This document shows, in pieces, positions 34,216 through 42,012 of a stretch of DNA of 64,000 bases. This DNA comes from Peribacillus alkalitolerans (GTDB lineage: Bacteria > Bacillota > Bacilli > Bacillales > DSM-1321). The stretch lies in contig NZ_JAAGVZ010000001.1 in NCBI RefSeq assembly GCF_010882125.1, positions 310,001 through 374,000 on the forward strand. The letters run 5' to 3'. Under the pieces are notes generated by a model, which saw only the letters and a list, made by a program, of their open reading frames with translations, made no database searches and was not told the DNA's origin. Each line of letters starts with the position of its first letter. Position 1 is the first letter of the stretch. A program made the translations under genes and the position numbers.

Positions 34216-35058
34216 TTAATTGGAATCCTTTTCTCCATCGCTTACTTCATCTTTTGATTCAGATGGGTCATCTTTATTTTCACCACTATCTGTTGTTGGT
34301 TCAGTTGGTTCATCTTTGTTTTCATCACTATCTGTTGTTGGTTCAGTTGGTTCACCTTGGTTTTCATCGCTGTCTGTTGTCGGTTCAGTTGGTTCTGGAT
34401 TCTCATTTTTCTCTTTATCGTTATCAATTTGTTCAGAGCCTTCAGTACTTGGGGATGTTCCTTCGCCTTCTTTAGTGGATTGTTCGTTAAGAGATTTCTT
34501 CATTGAACAATCATTAATTTCAATTACTTCACTCCAAATAAATGGATTCCCAGGTCTATCTGGTTTAGTTACTTTAAATCGGTAATCACCATTTCCATCA
34601 AGTGAAGCATTCGATTCAATTTTTCCTATTTTCCCAGATTGTATTTTTTCAACTTCACCGGAATCTAAAGCAGGACTTTGAGGTACTTTTGACTGATTTC
34701 CTTTCCCAACTCTAAATAGCTCCCATGTCCAAGTAGAGTAAGTCATATCTTCTCCACCGTTATAAATTTCAGCAAATATATTAGGTGGATTACAGGATCC
34801 TCCACGTTTTAAGGTTGTTCCTTGTGGATCAAAGTCTAATGAGCTTTTATCCCATTCTTCTTCATTTGGCCATGGCCAACTTACATGAAGTGAAGCATTG
34901 ACATTTTCAATATCATTGAATGAAGCGTTTGTAAACGTGTTGAGTTGCATCAAAGTTAATAAGAAAATATTCCAAATTAAAATAGTTTTAGTGAGAAATA
35001 CTAATACTTTGAACTGATTCCTAAATTTCCTCAACCTGGTATATCGAATATTAATCAC
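34216..35058 (-). CDS. tapA: TapA/YqxM-like amyloid fibre assembly protein
   Basis: The frame gives up to 280 residues. The start is uncertain: GTG 35058 overlaps an AGGAAGTGAT ribosome site, and an in-frame TTG eight codons later (MRKFRNQFKVLVFL) resembles the start of B. subtilis TapA. After a hydrophobic export segment the TNASFNDIENVNASL context matches SipW substrates. Residues 65-185 carry the TapA domain, with RGGSCNPPNIFAEIYNGGEDM, WTWELFRVGKG, and FIWSEVIEINDCS containing the paired Cys. The C-terminal 90 residues are acidic and include three 13-residue repeats of the EPTEPTTDSDENK type. It is the first gene of the matrix operon and the promoter region is shared with sinR. Confidence 0.9.
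   Translation of the reverse strand: MINIRYTRLRKFRNQFKVLVFLTKTILIWNIFLLTLMQLNTFTNASFNDIENVNASLHVSWPWPNEEEWDKSSLDFDPQGTTLKRGGSCNPPNIFAEIYNGGEDMTYSTWTWELFRVGKGNQSKVPQSPALDSGEVEKIQSGKIGKIESNASLDGNGDYRFKVTKPDRPGNPFIWSEVIEINDCSMKKSLNEQSTKEGEGTSPSTEGSEQIDNDKEKNENPEPTEPTTDSDENQGEPTEPTTDSDENKDEPTEPTTDSGENKDDPSESKDEVSDGEKDSN
34284..34393 (-). repeat. Three in-frame repeats in the tapA C-terminus
   Basis: A unit of about 39 bases (core CTGTTGTTGGTTCAGTTGG, plus-strand view) is repeated three times and encodes EPTEPTTDSDEN(Q/K). The acidic tail length is likely to vary between strains. Confidence 0.85.
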
Positions 35059-35094
35059 TTCCTAACCAAAATTTTCTTATTAACAGTTTTATTC

Positions 35095-35264
35095 GTTCTT
35101 TTTAACGAACTCACAAGTTGAGTATAGGACATTAGCCATAATTTGAAAAATTCCAAAATCAGCCGTTTTTTCTGTATAAAGAACATTTTTCGTTCGTTTT
35201 CTCGTGATATCTCTTGTTTTCTCACTATTTCGTATTTTTTAAAGAACGAAATGTTCGTTATAAT
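35095..35264. promoter_or_regulatory. Divergent tapA/sinR promoter region with SinR-type operators
   Basis: Six copies of GTTCTTT or GTTCGTT lie in three facing or back-to-back pairs. GTTCTTT 35095 faces AACGAAC 35104. AAAGAAC 35178 stands with GTTCGTT 35192. AAAGAAC 35241 stands with GTTCGTT 35253. B. subtilis SinR binds GTTCTYT. A TATAAT (35259-35264) fits a plus-strand -10 for sinR, and TATACT (minus strand, 35126-35121) fits a -10 for tapA. The first operator pair lies just downstream of that tapA -10, and the third covers the sinR promoter. Confidence 0.75.
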
Positions 35265-35307
35265 GTTTTTAATGTATGGAAATATATACTGGAGGTGAAC
35301 TATACAT

Positions 35308-35652
35308 ATGGTTGGGAACTTGATTAAGCAAATTAGAGAGCAAAAGGGGTATTCGATCACTGAGCTGGCTGATAAAGCTGGAGTATCCAAGTCCTATTTA
35401 AGCTACATAGAAAGAGGCATACAGCAAAATCCATCCTTACAGGTTCTATCAAGATTAGCCAAAACCTTAGATACGAACGTAGAAAGTCTTCTTCATCATG
35501 AAGACAAAAAAAATTTATTAAAAACTACATCTATTGATGAAGAATGGGTTTCGCTAATTCAAGATGCGATTCACCAGGGAGTAACTAAAGATGAATTGTC
35601 CTATTATTTGGATTTTGTAAAGTTCAGAAAAGATAATGGAGGTAATAGTTAA
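35308..35652 (+). CDS. sinR: SinR-like biofilm master repressor
   Basis: The product is 114 residues, the same size as B. subtilis SinR, starting at ATG 35308 after GGAGGTG. Residues 6-61 are an XRE helix-turn-helix (IKQIREQKGYSITELADKAG, then VSKSYLSYIERG and NPSLQVLSRLAKTLD) that aligns almost residue for residue with SinR. Residues 75-110 (DEEWVSLIQDAIHQGVTKDEL, LDFVKFRK) form the SinR/SinI dimerisation hairpin. SinR represses matrix genes and is relieved by SinI in B. subtilis; no sinI is visible next to it here. It is divergent from tapA, with operator-like boxes between, and is followed one base later by a class D sortase, so the two are likely co-transcribed. Confidence 0.95.
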   Translation: MVGNLIKQIREQKGYSITELADKAGVSKSYLSYIERGIQQNPSLQVLSRLAKTLDTNVESLLHHEDKKNLLKTTSIDEEWVSLIQDAIHQGVTKDELSYYLDFVKFRKDNGGNS

Positions 35653-35653
35653 T

Positions 35654-36289
35654 ATGAAGGTAAGGATCAGCATCCTACTGGTAGCATCCATACTTTTAGT
35701 GGTAGGTGGACTTGGACTTGTTGTCCTTTCCTTCTCGAATATGTATGACTATGAAAAGAAAACAGATCAAGCATTAGTTGAAGCTAAACAGAAAATTTCA
35801 GTGGACAATGTTCTATCAAAAGAACAAGCAGTTAAAACAGATGATGTTCTTCCTAACGAACAAGCCATCTCCTTTAATAAAGGCGAGGTCATTGGTTTAT
35901 TAACTATTCCAAGCTTAAAAGCAGAATTACCCATTATTGAAGGAACGAATGAAGAGGAGCTTGAGAAGGGGGTAGGGCACTATTCAACCACAGTCCTGCC
36001 TGGGCAAAATGATCAAATTCTGTTGTCCGGACACCGAGACACTGTTTTTCGTAGGTTAGGTGAATTAGAGCTAGGAGATATTTTTCGGATAGAAATGCCA
36101 TACGGAGAGTTTACATACCAAATTATTAATACAAAGATTGTGGATGCTAATGATACGACGGTTATACAATCTACCGCTCCAAATGAAATTTTGACCGTTT
36201 CAACCTGCTATCCGTTTTCCTATCTTGGAAATGCTCCGCAACGATATATACTAACAGCTGAAAAAATAAAAAATCCGACAGTTAACTAG
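35654..36289 (+). CDS. Class D sortase
   Basis: ATG 35654 lies one base after the sinR stop, and its GGAGGT site is inside sinR, so translation is coupled. The product is 211 residues. An N-terminal membrane anchor (about 5-28) is followed by a linker and the sortase barrel from about 77 (VIGLLTIPSLKAELPIIEG). Catalytic residues are visible: His in LSGHRDTVFR (about 127), Cys in TVSTCYPFSY (about 185) and Arg in APQRYIL (about 198). The size, single N-terminal anchor and CYPF motif fit class D, whose substrates carry LPXTA. The only such substrate in this window is the LPETA protein at 31040-31870. Sortase linkage to sinR is unusual and suggests a matrix role. Confidence 0.92.
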   Translation: MKVRISILLVASILLVVGGLGLVVLSFSNMYDYEKKTDQALVEAKQKISVDNVLSKEQAVKTDDVLPNEQAISFNKGEVIGLLTIPSLKAELPIIEGTNEEELEKGVGHYSTTVLPGQNDQILLSGHRDTVFRRLGELELGDIFRIEMPYGEFTYQIINTKIVDANDTTVIQSTAPNEILTVSTCYPFSYLGNAPQRYILTAEKIKNPTVN

Positions 36290-36317
36290 AATTGTTTCCA
36301 GTTACTTGCCGGATTTT
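36270..36317 (+). terminator. Terminator after the sortase gene
   Basis: AAAATCCG and CGGATTTTT pair around an inner partly paired segment and are followed by GTTTTATA. The stem begins inside the last codons of the sortase gene. Confidence 0.72.
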
Positions 36318-36571
36318 TGTTTTATAAATTAGTAAATCTTTTATGTTTAACTGAACCCATTTTTCCAGATACAAAAATTAATTTAGTTTCCGCTATTTAA
36401 GCATTGATGAGCTGGCTTTGAGAAACCTATCGGAATCAGATTATTGTAGTCTAGTCACGTTATCGTATTCCGTATTTTCATCAATGTTATACATCCATTT
36501 CAGCTTGTCGCAAGAAAGCACATTGGTTTCATTTTATTGTATACAATATGTTAGTTCTTAGATGTGTATTA

Positions 36572-38106
36572 TTAATTTACGGTAACCGTAATATTAACAG
36601 AACGGTCATTATATTTAGTGGTGATAGTAGTTGTTCCCTTCTTTTTACCTGCTTGAATGACTCCATCTTCTACTGTAATTATTCCGCTTTTTGTCACTTT
36701 CCAATCAGCCAAGGTTGTTACATCACGCTTTGATCCATCTGTATAATAAGCAATAAGTGTTATTTCGGTTTCTGCTTCTCTTTTTAACGTCACTTTTGTA
36801 GTTGAAGCTTTTAATGTTTTAATTTTTTTATCTTTAATTACTTCCGCTTTAATGGTTGTCTCAATACCTTCATAGGAAGCAGTTATTGTTGCTGAACCAA
36901 GTTTGTTTGCAACTAGTATCCCATCTTCAACTTCTATTACACTACTCTTGGAAGAAAGCCATGTGACTTGATCACTTACTTCCTCTCGTGTTCCATCTGT
37001 ATATAGAGCAAAAACATTTAAGATCTTCTCTTCATTTACTAACAATTTAACATTTTTATCTGTGATTTGTAGAGATTCGACTTCCTTAACCTCTTCATCT
37101 AGTTCAGTAATATTAACATTAATTATAACTTCATACCCCTGATAAAATGCTGTAATGGTTGCTTCTCCTACGGAAATACCTTCGATTTCTCCACCATCGA
37201 CTTCTGCTACTTGACTATTATCTGTTGTCCAAAATGCCTGTGAAGTCACATCTTTCTTTGTATTATTAGATAATGTAGCAACTAGATCAACCGATGCTGT
37301 TTCGCCAACTTCCAATTCAACCTCTTTAACAGAAGCAGTTACCTTTTGAACACCGGCTTTTGATACTATAACAGGCAATGTCACCTTTTTCCCTTTATAG
37401 GTTACTGTAATCTCAGCTTTCCCTTCCTTTGACCCAGCTTTAATCGTTCCTTTACTTACGGTTGCTATAGATGTAGAGCTGCTGCGGTATGTTGTTTTGG
37501 AATCGTTGGTGACATCTTTTTCATCACCATCTTCATCAATATAATAGACTCGGAATTTAACAGATTTGTTGTGAGAATGGAAATACTTTCTTCCGAAAGA
37601 ACTAATGTGTTTATTTCCGAATTTTCATCCTCATCCGAATCATCATCGCTTCCTTCATAAATTACAGATGATAAATAATATGCTAGCGGAATATTTTCTT
37701 CATTATATAAAATATTTAAATTGTAATATTTGCCTTTACGTGGAAGACCCGAATTATAACCCTTATCGTCATAAGTAGAAAAACTACCTACATAATCATC
37801 GATGTTATCTTGATTAACTACCATCTGAACATTTGATGATGCTACTGATATTTTTTTAAAAGATTGTACATTTTCAGGCAGCAAGCTTCTATCAACAAGA
37901 GTTGTAAATCCTCTATCATTTGGAGTGTGTGTAATTCCGTTTTCCTCAGTTAATTGAACAACTGAGTCAGAGTCGAATAACTTTGCCGAAACAGATGCAG
38001 GGATTAAAATTTGTGTACCTATAAACCCCAAAAGCATACAAATTAATAAAAACTTTTTAGTCAAATTAAATATCCTCCTTATACCAATAAAGGTTTTATT
38101 TTCCAT
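36572..38106 (-). pseudogene. Secreted Big_2 repeat protein gene split by a one-base frameshift
   Basis: Two frames combine into one product of about 510 residues. The first (from ATG 38106) encodes a signal peptide ending VSAKL, an unknown domain of about 120 residues and the beginning of a Big_2 repeat (TLVLSEESISILTT). Near 37566 the frame shifts, and the continuation (KSVKFRVYYIDEDGDEKDVT, then TSIATVSKGTIKAGSKEGKA) is in the other frame, open to 36572. One extra A in the AAA near 37566 would restore it. At least four Big_2 Ig-like repeats of about 80 residues follow (VEDGILVANKLGSATITASY-like units). The rest of the coding sequence is intact, so the lesion is recent or a sequence error. 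Likely a surface protein. Confidence 0.8.
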
Positions 38107-38258
38107 GTTATTATAGATTTAAATTTGAAGATTTACCAATATATTATTTATACAATTTAAGAAAATCTTTTAATTTTTACTCTTACTGATTTCCCTGAGA
38201 ACCTACCTTTATAAAAAATAGGTAAAAAGAATCTACTCGACAAGATTATTAGTTATAT

Positions 38259-38349
38259 AATGGTACTAAAGGTACAATTAAGGAAACTTAATGTCACAAA
38301 GCTATAGGGGCTAAAGGTAGAGACCAACGCCAGCCAGCTACCGTTACCA
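38259..38349 (+). ncRNA. Probable c-di-GMP-I (GEMM) riboswitch
   Basis: The segment fits the GEMM-I pattern. TGGTA (38261) pairs with TACCA (38344) as P1. AAGGTACAA leads into ATTAAG-GAAA-CTTAAT, a hairpin capped by the GNRA loop. Then come CACAAAGC, TATAGGGGCTAAAGG (tetraloop receptor-like) and GCCAGCCAGCTACCG, which matches the conserved 3' side. P1 ends a few bases before the AAAGGAGG ribosome site and no terminator lies between, so control of translation is likely. Confidence 0.78.
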
Positions 38350-38364
38350 AAGGAGGAAAAGGTA

Positions 38365-39174
38365 ATGAAAGGTAAAGTATTAAGAGGAACAATGTTAGGT
38401 TTATCTGCTTTTACACTAGTATTTGGTTCAGCAACTTTTGCTAGTGCTAAAGGTGGGAAAAAAGAAGAACCCGCTCAAGCAGAAGATCAAAAAAAGCCTG
38501 AAGAAAGCAAAAAACAAGAAGAACAAAAGAAACAAGAAGAGCTGAAAAAGAAAGAAGAACAAAAGAAGCAAGAAGAGTTGAAGAAAAAAGAAGAGTTAAA
38601 GAAGAAAGAAGAACAGAAGAAGAAAGAAGAGCTAAAGAAGAAGGAACAGCAAAAGAAAAAAGCGGTGAAGATTACTTCTAAAGCTGGACAAGAAGTAGAT
38701 AAAAAGCTATCTGCCATTGTTACTTCTGTCAATAAGACAACTTCTCTTATTAATGCTTACTTCGGTGTTCAAAAGGATGAAACGACTGAAAAAACGATTC
38801 CTAAAAAGGAAGCCAACTCAAAATACAATAGCTTTATCGGAAAATTAAATGCCGATCTCAATAAATTAAATGCACTTGAAAAGAGCTTGAAGAAATCCAA
38901 AGCATCTCAATCTGATTTACAGGCCTTGAAAGCTAAAATAGATGAAGCTAGAGCATTAATTACTAGTGAATTAAGCCGCGTAAAAGCTTTAGTTAAAGAA
39001 GTTACTACACCTCCTAAGGTTGAAGATCCAAAAACTGAGGAGCCTGCTCAACCAACTGTACCTGCTCCATCAGAAGGTGGAACGTCTGAACAACCTACTT
39101 CACCTGCACCTGGCGATAGCACCACTCCAGGTACTGAGACAGGTCAAACTGGTGAGACTCCTGCTCAACCATAA
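38365..39174 (+). CDS. Secreted Lys/Glu-rich coiled-coil protein under a c-di-GMP riboswitch
   Basis: The product is 269 residues, starting at ATG 38365 after AAAGGAGG. A signal peptide (about 1-28, ending ASA) is followed by a run of KKQEELKKKEEQ-type repeats (about 45-98), then a helical domain of about 110 residues (VDKKLSAIVTSVNKTTSLINAYFG; NKLNALEKSLKKSK). The C-terminal 55 residues are Pro/Thr/Glu-rich, without a sorting signal. I do not recognise the helical domain. The upstream region holds a probable c-di-GMP-I riboswitch, so expression is likely tied to the motile-sessile switch. The matrix operon and sinR lie a few kb away, which supports a role in adhesion or the matrix. A strong terminator follows. 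Confidence 0.8.
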   Translation: MKGKVLRGTMLGLSAFTLVFGSATFASAKGGKKEEPAQAEDQKKPEESKKQEEQKKQEELKKKEEQKKQEELKKKEELKKKEEQKKKEELKKKEQQKKKAVKITSKAGQEVDKKLSAIVTSVNKTTSLINAYFGVQKDETTEKTIPKKEANSKYNSFIGKLNADLNKLNALEKSLKKSKASQSDLQALKAKIDEARALITSELSRVKALVKEVTTPPKVEDPKTEEPAQPTVPAPSEGGTSEQPTSPAPGDSTTPGTETGQTGETPAQP

Positions 39175-39175
39175 A

Positions 39176-39218
39176 AGGTGTCAGTCACCATCCAGAAATT
39201 GGATGGTGACTGACACTC
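39176..39218 (+). terminator. Terminator built on a GGTG-box palindrome
   Basis: GGTGTCAGTCACCATCCA pairs with TGGATGGTGACTGACACT across a 5-base loop and is followed by CTTTC. It shares the GGTG-TCAG-CACC box found in several intergenic spots of this window. It lies between convergent genes. Confidence 0.88.
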
Positions 39219-39220
39219 TT

Positions 39221-40348
39221 TCATTCTATCTTTTCCCCACTTCCCGATAGCAACTTCAACTGGTCATTTTCGTAGCCTATCTCGTAGGATACTTTATATT
39301 TGCTGTATACGGTAGATCCATTTTTTCGTTCTTCTGCCGATATAATTGCCACTACTGAAGATTTTTCTCCAGATTGGGAAGTTACTAGTTCATCTATGGT
39401 GACCGTCCGTGTATTTAGGTAACCTTCCCTGAACTCTTCGTAAGGAAGATTGGATTTCCATGAACTCCCCAGTAACGAATACGCTGTCACATAATCCCCA
39501 TAATTCAAATTTTCATAGAAATATTTTACGAGATAACTAGAGTACTCTTCCATGCTATACTCATCTCCAGTAGCATATCCCTCTGTATCAAGGGCCACCT
39601 CTGGTAGCGAAGTCATCGGAGTTTTCGACCATCCTTCTAGAGTAGTTAGCACGCTTACGATTGGTATGCTGAAACCAATGGCCCCTTGATCCACTCCTGC
39701 TGAATTGATTCCGAGGATTTTCCCATTTTTACTATTAATCAAAGGTCCTCCACTGTTGCCAGGGGCTATTGGTGCTGAAATTTGGTAAACATCTTCATAA
39801 TGGAACGGTTCAATATCGAAATCACGTTCGGTGCCGCTGATGATTCCTGTGGTAACTGTATTTTGCAGACCAAGAGGGCTTCCTAACGCCAATACTTCAT
39901 CCCCAACCTCTGCCTTTTTGATCCCTTCAATTTGAAGTGGTACTGTTCCTTCCAGTCCTGCTACGCGCACTACCGCAATATCGGTTTCATTGCTGAGACC
40001 AATGACTGTACCTGTAAATTCCTTGGAATCTGAAGTCTTTACAACGACGCTCCTAGAATTACCCACGACATGGGCATTGGTGATAACATCACCTTTGTCA
40101 TTGTAAATAAACCCAGATCCCAATGAACCGTCCTTTAACTCTATTTTGACCACAAGCTTTTGTGTGTTATGGATAATTTCTTTTAACTCTAAAGGACCTT
40201 TTTCTTTCTCAGTCCCTTCGTTACTTCCCACTAATTCCGATGAAGCTCTCAGCTCCTTTCCTACATGTTCCTTAATATAGAAAAAAGCATATATCCCTCC
40301 GCCCCAAATCAGGACCGTCAAAATCAAACTGATGATCCATTTTTTCAT
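39221..40348 (-). CDS. Membrane-anchored HtrA-like trypsin-fold serine protease without PDZ domain
   Basis: I choose ATG 40348 (MKKWII), six bases after AGGAGGTG, giving 375 residues. An N-terminal anchor lies at about 5-25. The protease domain (about 58-240) has the full triad: His in TNAHVVG (about 93), Asp in ETDIAVVRV (about 123) and Ser in APGNSGGPL (about 199). The usual HtrA PDZ domain is absent. In its place is an NTF2-like domain (about 260-375, with YFYENLNYGDYVTAYSLLG). It sits 15 bases after the zinc-ribbon gene (40364-41623) and is probably co-transcribed with it. Likely role: extracytoplasmic protein quality control or a stress-signalling protease. Confidence 0.9.
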   Translation of the reverse strand: MKKWIISLILTVLIWGGGIYAFFYIKEHVGKELRASSELVGSNEGTEKEKGPLELKEIIHNTQKLVVKIELKDGSLGSGFIYNDKGDVITNAHVVGNSRSVVVKTSDSKEFTGTVIGLSNETDIAVVRVAGLEGTVPLQIEGIKKAEVGDEVLALGSPLGLQNTVTTGIISGTERDFDIEPFHYEDVYQISAPIAPGNSGGPLINSKNGKILGINSAGVDQGAIGFSIPIVSVLTTLEGWSKTPMTSLPEVALDTEGYATGDEYSMEEYSSYLVKYFYENLNYGDYVTAYSLLGSSWKSNLPYEEFREGYLNTRTVTIDELVTSQSGEKSSVVAIISAEERKNGSTVYSKYKVSYEIGYENDQLKLLSGSGEKIE

Positions 40349-40363
40349 CTTATCCACCTCCTC

Positions 40364-41623
40364 TTAATCAAGGTACCAAGTACAGTGGTCAATCTCCACG
40401 TTCACATCCTGGTAGACTCCATAATATGAATCCTCAAAGTATCCCCATTCACCTGGTTCCAAATAATATGGATTTACTGTTGCATAGCCCTCATCAATAT
40501 AATTATTGTTGGCATCGTAAATCGTAAAATAAACCGTAATGGAGCTTATACTAGTCGTCGCTACATTTTGTACCTGGCCGGAAATGTAAAGGTCTCCGTA
40601 TTCACTAATTTCAACTGAAAGATCCGATACTTGAACGGCAGCAGTTTTATTTTTCAAGTCTTCTTGTGCAGCAGCCTCCATCGCTTGTTCAATTCTCTGT
40701 TGTTCACTATTTCCAAATGCTATCTGGCTTTGTTCCACACGTTTCTTTAATGACAACAATTTTTCATGATTCACAGCGAACTGAAGACCTTTTTCAATAA
40801 TTGCAAATGCCTCAGTAAAATTATTTTCAGATAGTTCATTTTCCACTTCATTGCTGCTTATTTGGACAATCCTATTGATGATTTCCGTTTTGACCGCACT
40901 CGCCTCTTTTTCAGGTAATGATGAAAGGATGGATAATTTCCCACCGAGCTGATCTACGGTTTTCAATCCGTTTAATTCCTTCTTAATTGTTCCAACTGTA
41001 ATCTTGATTTCCTTTACTTCGACTTGTTTATGGATATTTTCAAATACTGGCCCTTCTACGTCTTTCAATTTTTGTTTTAAACTAGTAATCTCCTTTGATG
41101 CGTCAGCAAAGTTATTCTTTTGGATTTGTTTGCTAACCGAGGTTAGTATTTTTTCATATTCCATGGCCTTTTCAATGACTTCAAGATCTTCAGTCAACGC
41201 CAAATAGGAGGGGCGTTTCGATAAAGCCTGTTGAATTAGCCTCTTCGCTTGTGCATAATTTTCATTTATGGCACTTTCCTCAGCAACTCCCTTTAGTTTC
41301 AAGACATCTGCATTTACCTCTTTTTGTTGAAAAAAATAAAAGGATAATCCTATCCCAACCACTAGAATACTTACAATTGGTGCAAGTACAGGCAAAAAAC
41401 GAAGAAATTTATTCTCCACTTGGACATGGGTTTCAGGCACATTATTGGGTTTATCATCTTCTGGCAAGGCTTCTACATATTTTTGTTCCTCAACCATAGG
41501 TATTGATTCCTCATTTATATCTGTTTCACTGTCAATATTACTTATTGACTGCACCTCTGCACCACAATTTGAACAAAAACGGGACTCCTTTGACATCTTC
41601 TCCCCGCATTGATTGCAATACAT
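40364..41623 (-). CDS. Zinc-ribbon membrane protein with helical (TPR-like) and FxLYD-type domains
   Basis: ATG 41623 (MYCNQCGEKMSKESRFCSNCG) follows GGAGGAGG by six bases, giving 419 residues. The first 22 residues form a zinc ribbon with two CxxC pairs. After an acidic linker one transmembrane helix lies at about 90-110 (FLPVLAPIVSILVVGIGLSFYF). The next 200 residues are helical and TPR-like (AQAKRLIQQALSKRPSYLALTEDLEVIEKA). The last 85 residues form a beta domain of the FxLYD type (GDLYISGQVQNVATTSISSI). It resembles the TcaA-like gene at 17.3 kb only in the ribbon plus helix layout. It precedes the HtrA-like protease and may regulate or be a partner of it. Confidence 0.82.
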   Translation of the reverse strand: MYCNQCGEKMSKESRFCSNCGAEVQSISNIDSETDINEESIPMVEEQKYVEALPEDDKPNNVPETHVQVENKFLRFLPVLAPIVSILVVGIGLSFYFFQQKEVNADVLKLKGVAEESAINENYAQAKRLIQQALSKRPSYLALTEDLEVIEKAMEYEKILTSVSKQIQKNNFADASKEITSLKQKLKDVEGPVFENIHKQVEVKEIKITVGTIKKELNGLKTVDQLGGKLSILSSLPEKEASAVKTEIINRIVQISSNEVENELSENNFTEAFAIIEKGLQFAVNHEKLLSLKKRVEQSQIAFGNSEQQRIEQAMEAAAQEDLKNKTAAVQVSDLSVEISEYGDLYISGQVQNVATTSISSITVYFTIYDANNNYIDEGYATVNPYYLEPGEWGYFEDSYYGVYQDVNVEIDHCTWYLD

Positions 41624-41908
41624 ATTATTCCTCCTCCTTGGAATAAGCACCTAAGCTACAAAGTCAGACTCATTTCATTTAATAAGCCGCTTTTCAATTT
41701 ATTATGAATAAGCGGCTTATTTTGGATATTCATATGTCAAATGTAAAACCTTACTTCATTATAGGATATTTGAACTATTTATAAAATATTATTTCTTTAT
41801 TATTTCAGGCTAAAAAGTTATATCCTTGCATTATTTTGAGGGCATATCTGTTATTGCCCAAAAAGGATACAAATCAAGAACCAACTTAGATGAACGTTTT
41901 ACCTATAA

Positions 41909-41955
41909 AAAAAGACCGTAGCCAACCTCACATTTTAAAGGTTTGTCTACAGTCT
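41909..41955 (-). terminator. Terminator after the VanW gene
   Basis: On the minus strand AGACTGTAGAC pairs with GGCTACGGTCT, with an inner ACCT/AGGT pair, followed by TTTTTTT. Confidence 0.88.
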
Positions 41956-42012
41956 CGACCTGTCGCAATAAATGTCGACATGCTTTTTATAAATTTTTGG
42001 ATGACTATATTA

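Noticed and set aside
34220-34585. Plus-strand Ser-rich ORF opposite the tapA repeats
   Set aside because: It is produced by the repeat unit read on the other strand and has no start context.
35055-35390. Minus-strand ORF covering the sinR start and the promoter region
   Set aside because: It overlaps sinR, the operators and tapA. The sinR assignment is firm and this frame looks like non-coding AT-rich DNA.
38487-38732. Minus-strand Ser/Phe/Cys-rich ORF
   Set aside because: It is the complement of the Lys/Glu repeats of the riboswitch-controlled gene.
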